Counted from the first letter of the stretch, positions 25,545 through 38,689 are shown. The stretch is 64,000 nt of DNA from Fallopia convolvulus (GCA_964016875.1 OZ024723.1:11313343-11377342); one strand, 5' to 3'. A program made the numbers and translations. The notes: generated by a model from the letters alone, not told the origin.

Positions 25545-28500
25545 CATGTATGTAAAATGTAAAATTGTATATGACATACTCAATGTATGTATATGATTTT
25601 TTCCTCATACCTCTTGTGAAATGCAATTCTGTCGGTTTCCATTCCTAAATCCTCTACCACTATTTCATCATTAACCTAAATGGGAAAAAAGCATATAATA
25701 CACAATTCATTCATGTATATCTATATTATTCATCAACCGTATACTAGTTACTTCACACCAAGATTAATGGTATACTTGATCTTCCATCGGATGATGGATT
25801 CCATCGATCCCGGTAGTTGGAGGTGAAATTCCATCCGTGATTATAGCAAATGGATTGACAAATTCCTTATCAACTAAAGCATCTCTCTGTTGCATGGCAT
25901 TTTCAAACTCTTCCATAACATTCACCAATTCAGCATCAGTCAAAATCTCCCCTTGTGTGTTGCTTGTGATGGCCTTCCCAAACTGTGTAAGCCCATCTGT
26001 TTGTGACATTACACCCTCCCTCTTACCTAAGATGGACCTAGCAGCCTCAGCTAGAGTAACTGATACAATGTTACTTTCATCAGGGAGATTTTTTGCTTTT
26101 TAATAAATTGGAATCACAATTCCCATCAAATCCTTCAGATCTTTAGCCAATGATCTGTTGAAATCCTAAATTACAAGTCAAACAAATACAACCTCAAACT
26201 CATATATACATCAAGTATTAGATGATATGGAGGTAAGGATTTAAAACATCAAACAAATAGTATGTTGAATGTAATGAAACTTCATCTATGCATTGCATGT
26301 AATCTGTTTTAATAGATTGCATGTGTTAATAGTAACAATATGTTGGGCCTAGTCACACTGGTATAATGACTATGAAAAGATAACAACATTAGCAACATAA
26401 TTGATATCCCTAAGTAATGAGCTAATGATATATCACTTGCAGCTTGGAGCATTAAAACAGATTACAACTAAGATTATGGTTTTATAACAAAATTAACCAA
26501 AAAGAACATTAGTCTAGTATTCAATGTATATATACTGTTACCATCATGTATATACTATAAAAATATATGTAAACAGAATCTAAATTGTAAACTTTTATCT
26601 ACAAATACCTCAGATTGTTGTTCTTTGGAGGTTTGGCATTGAACCAAATTTGGTTCAGCAGGACCAACATTCACTCCATTCCTTGTTTGGTCTTCAATAT
26701 TAACTTCATTTGGTATGGTTTGTTGTTGGTCAACCAAACCAATACCAAAACCACCTCGCTTCATCTCAAGCATTTCTCTTTTATCAATCAGTGCATCAGT
26801 CCAACCAATGAATGCTGAATTGACCTCGGTTCGACGTCCCTTTTCCGATAATTAACGACCCTATCCAAGTAGTAAATCTGCAAAACATGGATTATCAATA
26901 TAGAGAATATACCCTTTAATATACATAAAAACAACATATTATTTTTTAAGTAACCATTACCGTTAAGAAAAGGAGAGGACCAGTGAAGTGCCCTTTTGGG
27001 TTTCTATCCCACCTCCCTTTAGCGTCATTTAAACATGACAATACAAAGCCGCACCAGTTGTATGAGCCCAAATCTTCGACAACATCAAGTGGTAATATAA
27101 GATTATGATTGATAGAACCACATTGATGAGGCTCGATTATGCATGAAAAAACAAGGATGTAAAAATCCCGAACGAACCAACACATGTCCGGAAATCTCTC
27201 CAACAGATCACTTTCATCACCAGACCCATCCTCTTCATCAACCTTCTTCTTAGGAAACATGAAACTCAACACCTCAGTAGGACGTGCTTGATGCAGATGA
27301 TGCTCCAATCTTACATTTTTCCTCCACTCAGCAACCAGCTCTTTAATTTCATTAGTTGGTATTTTGACTATTTCCTTGCCACCCCGGGGAAGACCGAGAC
27401 AAATTTCAACATCTTGCATGGTTGCATCAAATTTGCTACCATCAAACATAGTTATTTGTCCTCTCCTAGCATCATAATTCTTAACAAGTCATAAACACAA
27501 GTATCCACATTTATCCATTTCCAATTTTTAATATATAACAGGTATATGCATGATTCATATTAAGTATATGTATACATTATATTGTGTATATATGGTATTA
27601 CATTATGTATACATGATAACAAGCAATTCAACCAAAATACCTCGGAATTTCCTTGAATGGCAATTCAAGCAATCTGCCAAACCCAATCCTTCTAACAACA
27701 TCTCTTTGATCATCATTCATTTTATTGGCAGCTTCATTGATGATTTTAGAGTGGTTCTATGATGGATTTTCTCAAAGCTAGCTCTAGGCTTCTTTACACC
27801 TTTACTGTTACCAACATCAGTAGAGTTTTTTACAGCAACCTTGCTAGACTTTTCAGCAAGAGTGATATCTTCATCATCCTCGGAATCCTTGCCACTCTTC
27901 CTCTTTTAATTAGTACCAGTAGTATCAACTGTATTATACATTAAAACATTTAAAAAACATATTAGTGAAAAATATATAATAGGACTCCGATTCACATTGA
28001 TGTACTCAATTAAGAAACAATTTATAAATATTACTAACCCTTGTGTGGTTTACTTATAATTGACTTTGAAGTTGGCCCTCTTTCGCAGCCTTCTGTTTAG
28101 AATCTGAAACAACTTTTCTTTCATCTTGCACTTTTGATGTACTAGCATCAGAAAAGACTGTTGATACATGATGAAAATACAATTATAATAATATTTTACA
28201 TCTAATAAATACATCATATAAATAAGATATACATCTACATACATTGTTGTTTGTTATGTATATACATTACAATTATGTGTATACATTATATTCAAATGAT
28301 GTATACATATTGTTAGTTAAACATATGAATGAAAAGTTTCATATATATATATATATATATATATGTATACATCTTATATATGCATGTATATGATAAATTC
28401 AATGGATGTATATGTAGCTCCACCCATATTTAAACACATTATCAATGGATGTATACACACATATCATTATTGAAATCATATTGTTCAATTTGTGTATATA

Positions 28501-29463
28501 GAAGATACATTACTATATTCAAACACTAATTAGTATGGTCAAATCATATAATAGGGACCACATGATTCATATGAAAGACGATATCGATGTTTGAAAATAT
28601 CGCGCTAAAATCAATTAAATATTCTCAATTACCTAGTAACTTAAACCCAAACAAAAATTATCAAAAACATCTAACCCTGCAAACGCAAATCTTCATCTAT
28701 CCCAACCCAAAACAGCATCAATTTCTACAGAATATACAACAAAATTGAAACGCAATATCAGCATTCTCTTACCTTTTACAAGTCTCCGACCTCTTTTGGG
28801 TGCCATTGTTGTACTAATCTCCAATTGGACTTCAATTAACTACAGAAAAAACTCAATTTCATATTAACAGTTCATAACACAAAAACCCTAGAACGATTTA
28901 GTGACTGTTACATGCTACGATTTTGATTAATTTGAGAATAAATAAAGCAATTAGCACAAATCGTTATTACTTGAACTAAGACTCATCAAACCTAACATCA
29001 AATCTATAATTTCACCAGTCCGATTCAACCATATGCATGCATTTGAGACTCTTTTTAAGCAAAATAGAAGCTTACCTCGACCGGCAAATCTGTTGAAGAA
29101 CGGGATTAAAGGAAGGTTGAGACTCTTGTACTTCAATCTCGCAACTGGGAGACGATTGGTGAAATATTCCGTCACTTGTATTAGAGGGAGTTGAAGAGAA
29201 ATCGCCGGTGAATCGCCTTTTGGTATCCCGCAAGAGAGAGATTGTAGCGTTGAGATATTGTATAACCACCGGTTGTGTAATTTCGGATATAAAATCCAAA
29301 AAAAATCATAATGGGCCTCAATTTACGGAAGTGTAATTTATCCAATGGATCTCACCTCTACACTAATTTGTACCCTCCATCTCTACCGTACGAATTTTTT
29401 TAATCCTAAGGCTCATATTAGGTCACAATGTATCACTCTAAGAACTAGTATCTATAGAACCTA

Positions 29464-29773
29464 ATACTATATATATATATAGATATCTAATCATAATTCA
29501 TAACCCACAATTTTATGCATGCCATAGTATATAATAAGTGACATCTTAAGCCTTTTGTATGGAGAAATGGTGCACAAACGGGACCATATCTTGATTCTCA
29601 TGCTTCAACCAATCACGTAGCTCCATTTTTGGTTTCAGTAAAAATGAGCTTGTTCAACCCCTTGTTTATATTCCTTCCGTTTTAAAAGATTTTTTAGCTC
29701 ATTTTTCTTATTTTATAAAATATATTTTTAAAATATTTTTTCTACTTCTATTCAAATTCCCCCATAATTATTG
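29464..29773. other. Short gap between elements A and B
   Basis: AT-rich host-type DNA that starts with a (TA)n tract. I see no gene. Confidence 0.5.
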
Positions 29774-29866
29774 AAGTAATAATTATTCTTAATAATGAGG
29801 GCGGTTCATGTGCGAATGGGCGCCTGGGTGCAAAAAGAGAACGGATCTCAACCGTCGATCTAGCTT

Positions 29867-29902
29867 GAATTATTTGGACGTGCAAAGCGCTCCAAATAAT
29901 TC
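29867..29902. repeat. 12-bp perfect inverted repeat near the left end of B
   Basis: GAATTATTTGGA (29867-29878) and TCCAAATAATTC (29891-29902) are separated by 12 nt. They sit between the element end and the transposase start, so a subterminal or promoter role is possible. Confidence 0.7.
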
Positions 29903-30302
29903 ATAAAAAAAACGAGCGCGCGTGTAAACCAAACACTACCAGAAGGTACTTGTCGCCCAAGCAAACCCGAAAAAAAAGGCAATTTTTGATTCTCTTTCCA
30001 AATCAAAACCAAAAAACCTCTTTCTTCCTTTGCGAAAATAAAGCTTCTAAACTGGATTGAAACACAACGATTTACGATTTTCGAAGGAGCTTTGTTCAGA
30101 TTTACGATTTTGAAGATCTGACTCATTACAATTAATGGAACCAGGTAATAACGATTTTTTTCCTGATTAAAGCTAATACAACACGATTTTGAAAGTTTTC
30201 ATCGCATATATCGTCAAAATTTGTTTATGTTTAAGCATTAGCAATAGGAAAACTCCCATTTTATGGTTTTGAGGGACATTGCTATGATTTATTTGGGAAG
30301 AC

Positions 30303-30553
30303 AACATTTGTTCACATTTGTTCATAGATATCTCGGCTTTGTTCATTGATATTACACATTTGTTAATCCAAAATTTGTTCATAGATATCAAACATTTGTT
30401 CACTGATATCGCGGATTTGTTCATACCTATCACGCATTTGTTCATTGATATTACAAATTTGTTCATCCAAAATTTGTTCATATATATCACGCATTTGTTC
30501 ACAAATATCTCGGATTTGTTCATAGATATCACGCATTTGTTCAATGATATCAC
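30303..30553. repeat. TTTGTTCAT array in intron 1 of the B transposase
   Basis: About a dozen TTTGTTCAT-type units alternate with short spacers such as AGATATC or TGATATTAC, with a period near 20-27 bp. The long open frames here are just translations of the repeat. Confidence 0.9.
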
Positions 30554-31529
30554 TTGTACGTGTAGTGGATACTATTGCGTATTTACATGTTTCTTTTTCC
30601 TATAATGAAGGAAAAATAGAAGATAAAAAGGAATTAAAGATTGTGATCTCGCCTGGCAACACACATTACTACATACCATTTTGTGATGACAACTTAAGGC
30701 CTAAAGAGGGGATGTTGTTTAGAACCTGAGAACAAGGAGTAAATTTCTACAAGGCATACGCAGATGCATGTGGTTTCCAAGAACGTGCTGGAACCATTAC
30801 AAAGTCTTCGGATGGAACTAACACTACAGTTTGGAAATACATGTTGTGTAATCGGGCAGGATTTAAAAACTCAACTCAAAAAGAAGAAGAAAAATCTCAA
30901 TATATTGCATCTAGTAAAGAAGAAGACAAAGAAGATGACGAAGATAATGATGAAGAGAATCATGAAGAAGAAGGACAACAAGGAAAAGTGAAAAAGAGAA
31001 AAAGAGAAACCAAAAGGTGTGGTTGCATTGCTAAACTGGCTATGAGACTTTCTGGAAGAAACGGACATATTGTTAAGAAATTTGAAGAGCGTCACACCCA
31101 TGTTATGTTTGAAGATGGGCAAAAACACTTTGCATAGAGCAATAGGAAACTGACCTCCTACCATGAAGATTTCATCATGAATTGCATCCGAGCAAACGTT
31201 GGTACAAGCAAGTCATACAAGATCTACAAGGAGTTTGTTGGTTCATATGAAAAAATTGGTGCAACTATAATTGATTTCAAGAATTTTAAAAGGGATCTGA
31301 ACTCCTTCATGATTGGGTGTGATGCTCAAATGGTTATTGACAACTTGTTCAAGAAAAAAGAAAGATGTGACACATTTTTCTTTGAATATGATGTTGATGA
31401 AAAACATCAATTAACCAAATTATTCTGGTGTGATCCTATTGCAAGGAAGAACTTCTCATATTTTGGAGATTTTGTCTCAGCTAATGCAACATACAAATCA
31501 AACAGGTATGAAAAAAGCTTAATTTTGAT

Positions 31530-31736
31530 GAACAAATTGATTCTTTTAATGAACTAATCGTATGTATTGATGAACAAAATTAATACTTGCCTTCAGGAAT
31601 TTACAATGAACAAATTAATTCTTTTGATGAACAAATCATATATTTTGATGAACAAATCGTACATATTGATGAACAAATCGTACATATTGATGAACAAATC
31701 ACATAATATTGATGAACAAATTTAATTCTTTGCCTT
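31530..31736. repeat. ATGAACAAAT array in intron 2 of the B transposase
   Basis: About nine ATGAACAAAT-type units, in the opposite orientation to the array in intron 1. Confidence 0.9.
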
Positions 31737-33227
31737 CAGGTATGAAATGGTGTTTGTACCATTCACAGGGGTTGACAAGAACAAGAAGAGCATTACTTTT
31801 GCCTTTGGGTTGCTTCTAAAAGAAGATATCGAATCTTATGTCTGGCTATTCAAAAACTTCAAAGATGCAATGAGGGGGCATGAACCATTTGTCATTCGCA
31901 CTGATCAAGATCCTGCAGTAAGAGTTACAATTGAAAACGTTTTCGAAAAGGTTGTGCATCGTTTCTGCATGTGACATATCATGTTCAAGGTACCGTCAAA
32001 GGTTACAAATGATGTGTATAACAATGATCAATTCAGAAGCAAGTTCAACAAGCTTGTTTGGAGCAATGAAATTAGCCGGGAAGAGTTTGAGGAGACTTGG
32101 CATTCCATTATTGCTGAATTTGGACTTGAGTCAAACACTTGGTTACCGCTGATGTTTGAGCTACATCACTTATGGATCCCTACGTACTTCAATGATGTAA
32201 ACATGGGTGGACTTCTTAGAACAACTCTAGGTCTGAAAGTCAGAACTTCTTCTTCTCGCATTTCATTGGATCCACATCTTCTCTAGTTATCTTCATGATG
32301 TAGTTTGAGAGTGCAACTGATTCACAAAGGCACAATAAGCAGAGGTTAGACTATGAATCTTCAACAAGCTCCCCCACTCTAATGACACCATTGGATCTAG
32401 AGAAACATTGTGCATCTGTTTACACCATAAACGTCTTCTATGACATCCAGATAGAAATTGTTGCTTCTGTATTTGAATGTGGTCTAAGCAATTTGTTCAA
32501 GGAAGACAACATCAAAGAGTATCACATCATCGGGCAGTTTGGGAAGGTACATGTTGTGAAACATGTGCTTCAAAACGAAGAGTTCATTTGCTCGTGTTAT
32601 AAGTTCATCAATATCGGGATTCCATGCTGCCATACGTTTTTCGTATTCAAAAACATTGGGTTGACGAAGGTGCCAACTAAATACATCAAGAATAGATGGA
32701 CGAAGACATCAAATCTGACTCCTACTTTTGAGATAGAAGGTTCAACAGTTGAACAATGTGATATGATGAATGAGAAGAAGCTGTTGATTGCTGATTTATT
32801 GAGCGAGGTACATTCTTGCATTAATGCCATACGGGACAACACAGAATGCCTCAAAGAGCTGATATGTTTCTTGAAGGAAAAAAAGGAAACATATCTAAGC
32901 TTATTGGGAGGGGAATCATCTACATCAACAAGGCAGAGTTCAATCCAAACATTCTTGGGAAACAGATCGAGTGTTATTGAGGTACACCCTCCTGAACGAG
33001 CAGTGACAAAGGGCAGGAAGAAAGAAGGGCGTATTATGGGAGGTAAAGAGAAGGCAATGAAGAAAGAAAACAAGGAGCAAAGGGCTTGTGCAAAATGCAA
33101 GAAGCTTGGACACAACAGCAGGACATGCACCTATGTTCCCAATTAGATCTCTCATTAATCATTGATTTCTGATACATAATTGTTGCATTAGGGTAAAATG
33201 CATAGTATTCTTAATTGTCGCATTATC

Positions 33228-33500
33228 AATGAACAAATTTATGGTTTTAGATGAACAATTAGCAGTTAGCAATGAACAAATTTACTATCTAATGAACAAA
33301 ACAATTTCATTCTTCATATAAAATGTATGAACAAAATCTAATGACATCATTGGATGAACAAAAACCTAAGGTGTTGATGAACAATTCTAAGTTATGGATG
33401 AACAATTATAAGGTATTGATGAACAATAAAAATTTCATTCTCAATCGATGAACAAATCGAAGGTGTCACGAACAAATCTAAGGTATCGATGAACATATTA
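33228..33500. repeat. ATGAACAAA array in the spacer between the convergent B genes
   Basis: About a dozen ATGAACAA-type units with variable 10-20 bp spacers lie just beyond the transposase stop and before the Ulp1 stop. Confidence 0.85.
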
Positions 33501-36500
33501 CGATAAATCATGTTTTCTGAATCAAAATGCCACTCTAACACAAATAACCTGTTCAATAACCATCATCCACATTCCACACTATATAAAAAGAAAAACCAAA
33601 TGTCTGCACCATCAATCCATACAGCACCATAAACTGTATTCTAAACACAAACCATACAAAAACACAAAACCCATTTCCAAATTGTTTTCAACAAACACGT
33701 GTCATTGTACATCACTTCTTATTCTTTGCCTTCCTTGTAAGAGGAGCACGAGATGCGACTGTCGGTTTACGTGGGACAAATTCTTGAACAAGCTTTTCAG
33801 CTATTGCCTTGTGATCATTCAATGGACTCAACAACAACTCATTACAGTACCTTATCCTCAAGTCATCAAGTTGATGTTGATCGTGTTTATTGAGTCCACA
33901 TTCCCAACCAGACAAGCCGCTGCCGAAGTACGTTTCCATGTGCCGCATCATAAAAATTCCACAATCAGTCTTGTTTCTGGTATCTCTCCATTTCATCTCA
34001 AGACGTTCATATGGAACCCTATCCAAATCCTCGAACAAAGTAGCCATCGCATCCATCTTGAGCGTCTTCAAAAGCTTGACAAAGAGCATTCTCTAACAAA
34101 AATAACAACAAAGATACAAACACAATTCATTCAATATTAAACACACGTGTCAATGATAAATAACAAACTATTACAAAAACAAAATAAAACTCACCAATCT
34201 AGCAGGTACATGCTCATACTTTGCTTCCAAGGGCACATCAGTCATTGAGTTATCAATTATGTGGAAACGTGGCATTCTCACATTCAACGCAATACAATAG
34301 TAATGTGATAAGGTACAGATAGGAAACACAAACTGTAAAAATACAGAGGAAAAACAAGCATGGACAAACCTTATAATCATTAAAAATAACATAGTGAAGA
34401 GTCAATCTTTCTAATGAACAAATAGCGAATAACTCTGAACAATTATGTAGTACTGATGAACAAATAAATGAATATCAATGAACAAAAATGCATACCAGGC
34501 CAATCTTACGCGCATTAATCCACTTGAAATTTTCAAGAGTGCCATGAAAGGCATTAATGAAAAACTGTATGGAATCCTCAACACTAAAATCCTTGTCCAG
34601 TGGAAAGGCCTGCAAAATACATATAAGTATAAATTAGATTGAAAATATCAAAAAATCATTAAAATAAGACAATGTGAATATAAAAAAAATCTTTTTCTTA
34701 CCAAATCCTCAGGAGCCATAAATAACCTCAAGGGTTTTGAGTCGCTTTTCCACTGCTCTTGTATATTGAGATAACAGCTCCAAAGCCCGATTATATTTTA
34801 TTCCACTTCAGATTTTACCTCCATTGAAACAAAACTCTTTTTCATGGCGGAAACTTTCATCATCTTAAAGATTTGAACACTAAACAAAATCAGGAACATT
34901 AAAACAATAAACTTTCAATTTTAATAATAAAAATCAACTTGAAGATATAAAAAGAGCAATATGTAAAGAAAAAATTCTATTCTATGCATTGTTACCCTCT
35001 TTGATCAGGAATGTCTTCAATAAGCCAATCGAACAATTTCTTGGCCGTAGGAGATACTTTTTCTGTCAAAACAACACTCCTTCCCATGTAAGGTGACTTC
35101 ACATAATCAGAAGGATTAGATATTCTTTTATCAAGTACATCCTCACCAGTAAGTTTAACACCAACGGGAGTGTCAATCAAACTAGAACCAACCTCTTGCG
35201 CCTCATTCTTCATCTACAAATGTAAAAACATATATTATTCATGACACAAACTACATACATAATCAATGAACAAAATGTCCTATAACTTATGAACAAAAAA
35301 GCAAAAATCAATGAACAAATCAGAAATATAAATGAACAAACCTCATCCTGAATCCTGTTCAGCTCCTCTTCAAATTTCTTATTTGCTTCAGCCTCCTTCA
35401 TCTTATCTAACTCCTCTTGTTTCTTCTTCAACTCCATTCCAATTCTCATCAATTCTGCATCCCTTTCTTGTTTCTTCTTCTTTTTCTCCTCTTCCTTTCT
35501 CTTCTCTTCATCAATCTTCTTTTTCGCCTCAGCATATTCCTCTTCTCTTCCTCTTCTCTTCCTCTTCTCTTCCTCTTCTTCTTTCCTCTTCTTCCTTTCC
35601 TCTTGCCTCCTCTTCACCTCCTCTTGCTTTCTCTATTGTTCAAACTCCTCAATCCTCTTTTTCTCTTTCTCCTTTGCTTCTCTCTTCTTTTATTCCTCTT
35701 CCTTGTTCCTCTTCTTCTCTTCCTCATCTTCCAACCTCTTAACCTCTTGTACACGCATCTTCTCTTCCTCAGCTAATTGTCTCCTTTTCTCTTCCTCCTC
35801 TTCCCGCTTTCTCTTTTCTTCCTCTTCTCTTTGTCTCTTCTCTTCCTCCTCAGCTAGTTGTCTCCTTTTCTCTTCCTCCTCTTCACGCTTTTTCTTCTCT
35901 TCGTCTTCTCTTTGTCTCTTCTCTTCCTCCTCAGCTGCTTTTCTCTTTTTCTCTGCCTCCTCTTCCCACTTCTTCTTCTCTTCCTCTTCTGTTTTCCTCT
36001 TCTCTTCCTCCTCTTTCTTTCTCTTCTCCTCCTCTTGTATTAATGCAACCTCCCTCCTTATGGCTTCCAACTCTTCCTCTTCTTGCTTCCTCTTTTCTTC
36101 TTCTTCTCTTATCCTCTTGTCCTCTTCATCCCTTTTCAACGTCTCTTCCTCTTCAATCCTTCTCATGTCTTCCTCAGCCTTTTTTCTAATTTGTTCATCA
36201 GTTAATCCCTTGCAAACAAAGGAAATCTTTAGTTCCTTCTTCCTTGTCACATCAACCTTCATGGCCTCATCTTCTTGCATCGTAACGCTTTCCCTACCAA
36301 TATCTACAACCCCAACCCAACCATCCCTCAACGGAGACACGCCCGGGTCAAAAGAAGGTAATTCAAACCACTTCTTTGCCTTCATTGCGGCCTCAATTTC
36401 ATCCAAAACCTTTCTAGCTTCCTCCCAGAATGAATTTTGGCTTGGCGATTCAGTATCTTCTTGGGTGCCAGATTGTGATGATGATGAAACACCCTTCAAC

Positions 36501-36707
36501 CCCAATAGCTTCTCAAAAGCTTCATTCATCTTGGTGAAAAGTCCATGGCTAGCAATTTCAGTTGGAGCTCTTTGCACATGATCAAGATATCTCTTTAAAG
36601 ATGATGCCAACTCCATTGACATCTCAAGATGTTCTTTCAGAAAAGACTGCACAAGAAGTAATCAATATAAGTACATAAATTTTTTTTTTAAAAAGACACA
36701 ACATGCT

Positions 36708-36925
36708 ATGAACAAATGCTAGTTTCTGATGAACAAATGTTAGTTTGTGCAAATGCTAGTTTTTGATGAACAAATGTTAGTTCGTGATGAACAAATGCTA
36801 GTTTCTGATGAACAAATGCTAGTTTATAATGAACAAATGCTAGTTTCTTATGAACAAATGTTAGTTTGTGATGAACAAATGCTAGTTTCTGATGAACAAA
36901 TGATATGCCAGTTTTAATGAACAAA
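36708..36925. repeat. ATGAACAAATGCTAGTTTCTG array in an intron of B
   Basis: About ten units of ATGAACAAATG(C/T)TAGTTTCTG with a period near 21-22 bp. This is the most regular of the B arrays. Confidence 0.92.
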
Positions 36926-38689
36926 TAAATATACATCACCATCATGCAAAAAATATAAAGACAAAAACATGCAAAAATCAAAACACATACGTCACCTCCA
37001 TCGCCAAGATCAATTCGTTCTTCTAAATGTTCAGAAGCAGGGGCTTTCCCTTCATTCTTGTCATGATCAACACCAGGGTAAACAAACTCAGGCAAACCTC
37101 AAAACCACCCTTTTCAAAAACCACCCTTAGAAACCTCGAAACTCTCTCTCTGAACAAAGTAATCATGGTTGAAATGCTTGATCACGGGGAAGGATCTTGG
37201 AGTTTCAGGACGATGGTAGATGAGCATACAATCACAATAGACAATCTGTCATGAAACAAATTAATGAACAAATTAATCTTATTAATGAACAAAGATGCAT
37301 AAACCAATGAACAAATTAATGATAGTAATGAACAAATTAGAAAATCATACCAACAACAATATAATAGATCCTCTGAAAAACCCATTGTTTGTTTTCCTCC
37401 ATGAATCAGCATTCTCAACCAACTTCTCAACAAGATGAGCACACCAATCGTACTCACTGATCTTGTCCAAGTCTACCAAATGATCCAAGAACTTTAATTT
37501 TACACCACCATTTTGAATGCTCTCTATATAGAGGGTGTATAACAATATAATAAAGTTCCTCCTAAACCAAGCACCACCGTTATCAGCCTCCTTGATCACT
37601 GTACTCAAAAGCCCAATTTTGATCTTTTCAAACTCCATCAATTTGTTCTTCCCTGTCACCTCATCAATTTCATCCAACACAAACTGTTCTCTAAAACTAT
37701 TATACATATCTGAATGCTTCACAGTCTTCGGGACAGAAATTGTCCTTGGACCACGAGGTAGACCAAGGTAAAATTGCACAAGTTCAGGTGTTATCCTAAC
37801 ACCTGGTCCATCACTAATCTTCAATGTGCATGATGCAGGATCGAAACAGCTAGCAACATAGTAGCACAACTTACTAGGTAGATCAGTCACATTCCACTAT
37901 ATGAGGTACTCAAACCCCATCTCTTTAAGAGGAGTAAACTTGCTTCCCCCTTCAAAACCAACAATAACTTCACAAATCAGCTTGGGAGAGTTCTTGTGAT
38001 TCAACGACAAATGCCCCAGCTTCAAAGCTCTCAATGGCACCTTCGCTTTTGACTTTTTACCAGCACCTTGTCCTTTACCGACAGCAATATCAACTTTCCT
38101 TTTCTTCCTAACAACTTGTAATTCACCAACAGTGGCATCCGTTTTCCTCTCAGATGGTTCATTTATCATCACTCCCTTTCTAGGGATCATATCAATTAGC
38201 AACGTATCATCGGGGTATTCATCAGACACAAACTTTTTTCCCTTGTCCAGTCGACGTCTCTTATTTGATGGAGACGACTCAACAGCCGGCTTTTGCCTCA
38301 ATACAGGCACTTCAATAGCAATTGATTTTGAAACCGGCTTTGTAGCAATTGATTTTCTTCTCACATTCTTTTCGACAGTAGAAGAGGCATCACTTCCAGA
38401 TTTGCTCCTGATTTCTGTTACAAAAAAGGGATAAAAGACAGTATAAACACATATTTTAAAAGCACAAAAAAAAACATATCAAAACAACAATACAAAAATA
38501 AAAAATGGAAAACCTCTTCGAATAGCACATATTTCATCTTCTCCGATTGTCATTGTACCAAACCTTAGATGTTTTACTTGTTTATAATTTGCATAACGTT
38601 GTTTAATAGATCCTGGATGTTTATTCCCTAAATAAACAAGAGATACAAAGCACAAATTCACACATGTATCCACCACGATGTTTGATTTT

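Larger units (their letters stand above)
12800..28500. repeat. Dispersed TGTATACA motif in noncoding parts of element A
   Basis: The self-complementary octamer TGTATACA, often extended to TGTATACATTA, recurs through introns and spacers. Examples lie near 12825, 17557, 20447, 20541, 20752, 20872, 20979, 21258, 27571, 27602, 28281, 28299 and 28363, with many TATACA half-variants between them. I see none in the exon blocks or in the inserted solo LTR and LINE. Confidence 0.8.
18246..28806 (-). pseudogene. Ulp1-type cysteine protease gene of element A
   Basis: Approximate exons on the minus strand: 28806-28773 (34 nt, MAPKRGRRLVK), 27945-27640 (RRIGFGRLLELPFKEIPR), 27480-26950 (CLGLPRGGKE, then DMCWFVRDFYILVFS), 26880-26610, 26150-25765, 25676-25612, 21483-21418, 21177-21111, 20672-20605, 20357-20283, 20185-20032, 19705-19505 (SPYFDRFVDPFAKYT), 19435-19260, 18885-18745 and 18610-18246. 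The Ulp1 domain keeps its triad: His in AHAHYYPVCYN, Asp in IDIIDNS and Cys in NKEDCGVYSMRH. Ulp1 proteases cleave SUMO-like modifiers, and many plant MULEs carry one. The N-terminal domain is the one usually seen in such MULE proteins; I do not know its function. Stops (near 18455, 18315 and in the 21.1-kb exon) and a frame change near 26810 show decay. Confidence 0.8.
12333..29463. mobile_element. Large MULE element A (FAR1-type transposase plus Ulp1 gene)
   Basis: The left end starts TAGGTTCCAG. The reverse complement of the right end starts TAGGTTCTAT. The two continue with TTCTTAGA and then GTG-AC-AATAT-GAG-TTAG-ATTA in register, a diverged terminal inverted repeat of about 80 bp. Inside, a FAR1-type MULE transposase (+) faces a Ulp1-protease gene (-). 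After removing the solo LTR (1.3 kb) and the LINE (4.0 kb), the element would be about 11.8 kb, close to element B. I could not identify a target-site duplication because the flanks are TA-rich. Confidence 0.65.
30135..33146 (+). pseudogene. FAR1/FRS-type MULE transposase of element B
   Basis: Exons: 30135-30144 (ATG GAA CCA G), 30611-31505 and 31740-33146. The FAR1 region spans GVNFYKAYADACGF, an acidic-basic linker, KRCGCIAKLAMRL and ERHTHVMFEDGQ. The DDE core starts DFVSANATYKSNRY, where Asn replaces the first catalytic Asp. The second Asp is in IRTDQDPAV, and the Glu is in RSESQNFFF after a frameshift near 32230. The SWIM finger is CSCYKFINIGIPCCH and the C-terminal zinc knuckle CAKCKKLGHNSRTC. 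In-frame stops lie at 30727, 31135, 31972 (a Trp codon turned TGA) and about 32320. Compared with A, the introns in the second half are absent. Confidence 0.88.

Noticed and set aside
30173..30605. Long frames on both strands rich in MNK or LFID repeats
   Set aside because: They are translations of the TTTGTTCAT minisatellite, in an intron, with no gene-like composition.
35332..36581. Ser/Leu/Phe-rich frames on the plus strand
   Set aside because: They are the antisense of the Glu/Lys-rich coiled coil (CTC/TTC codons) and not separate genes.
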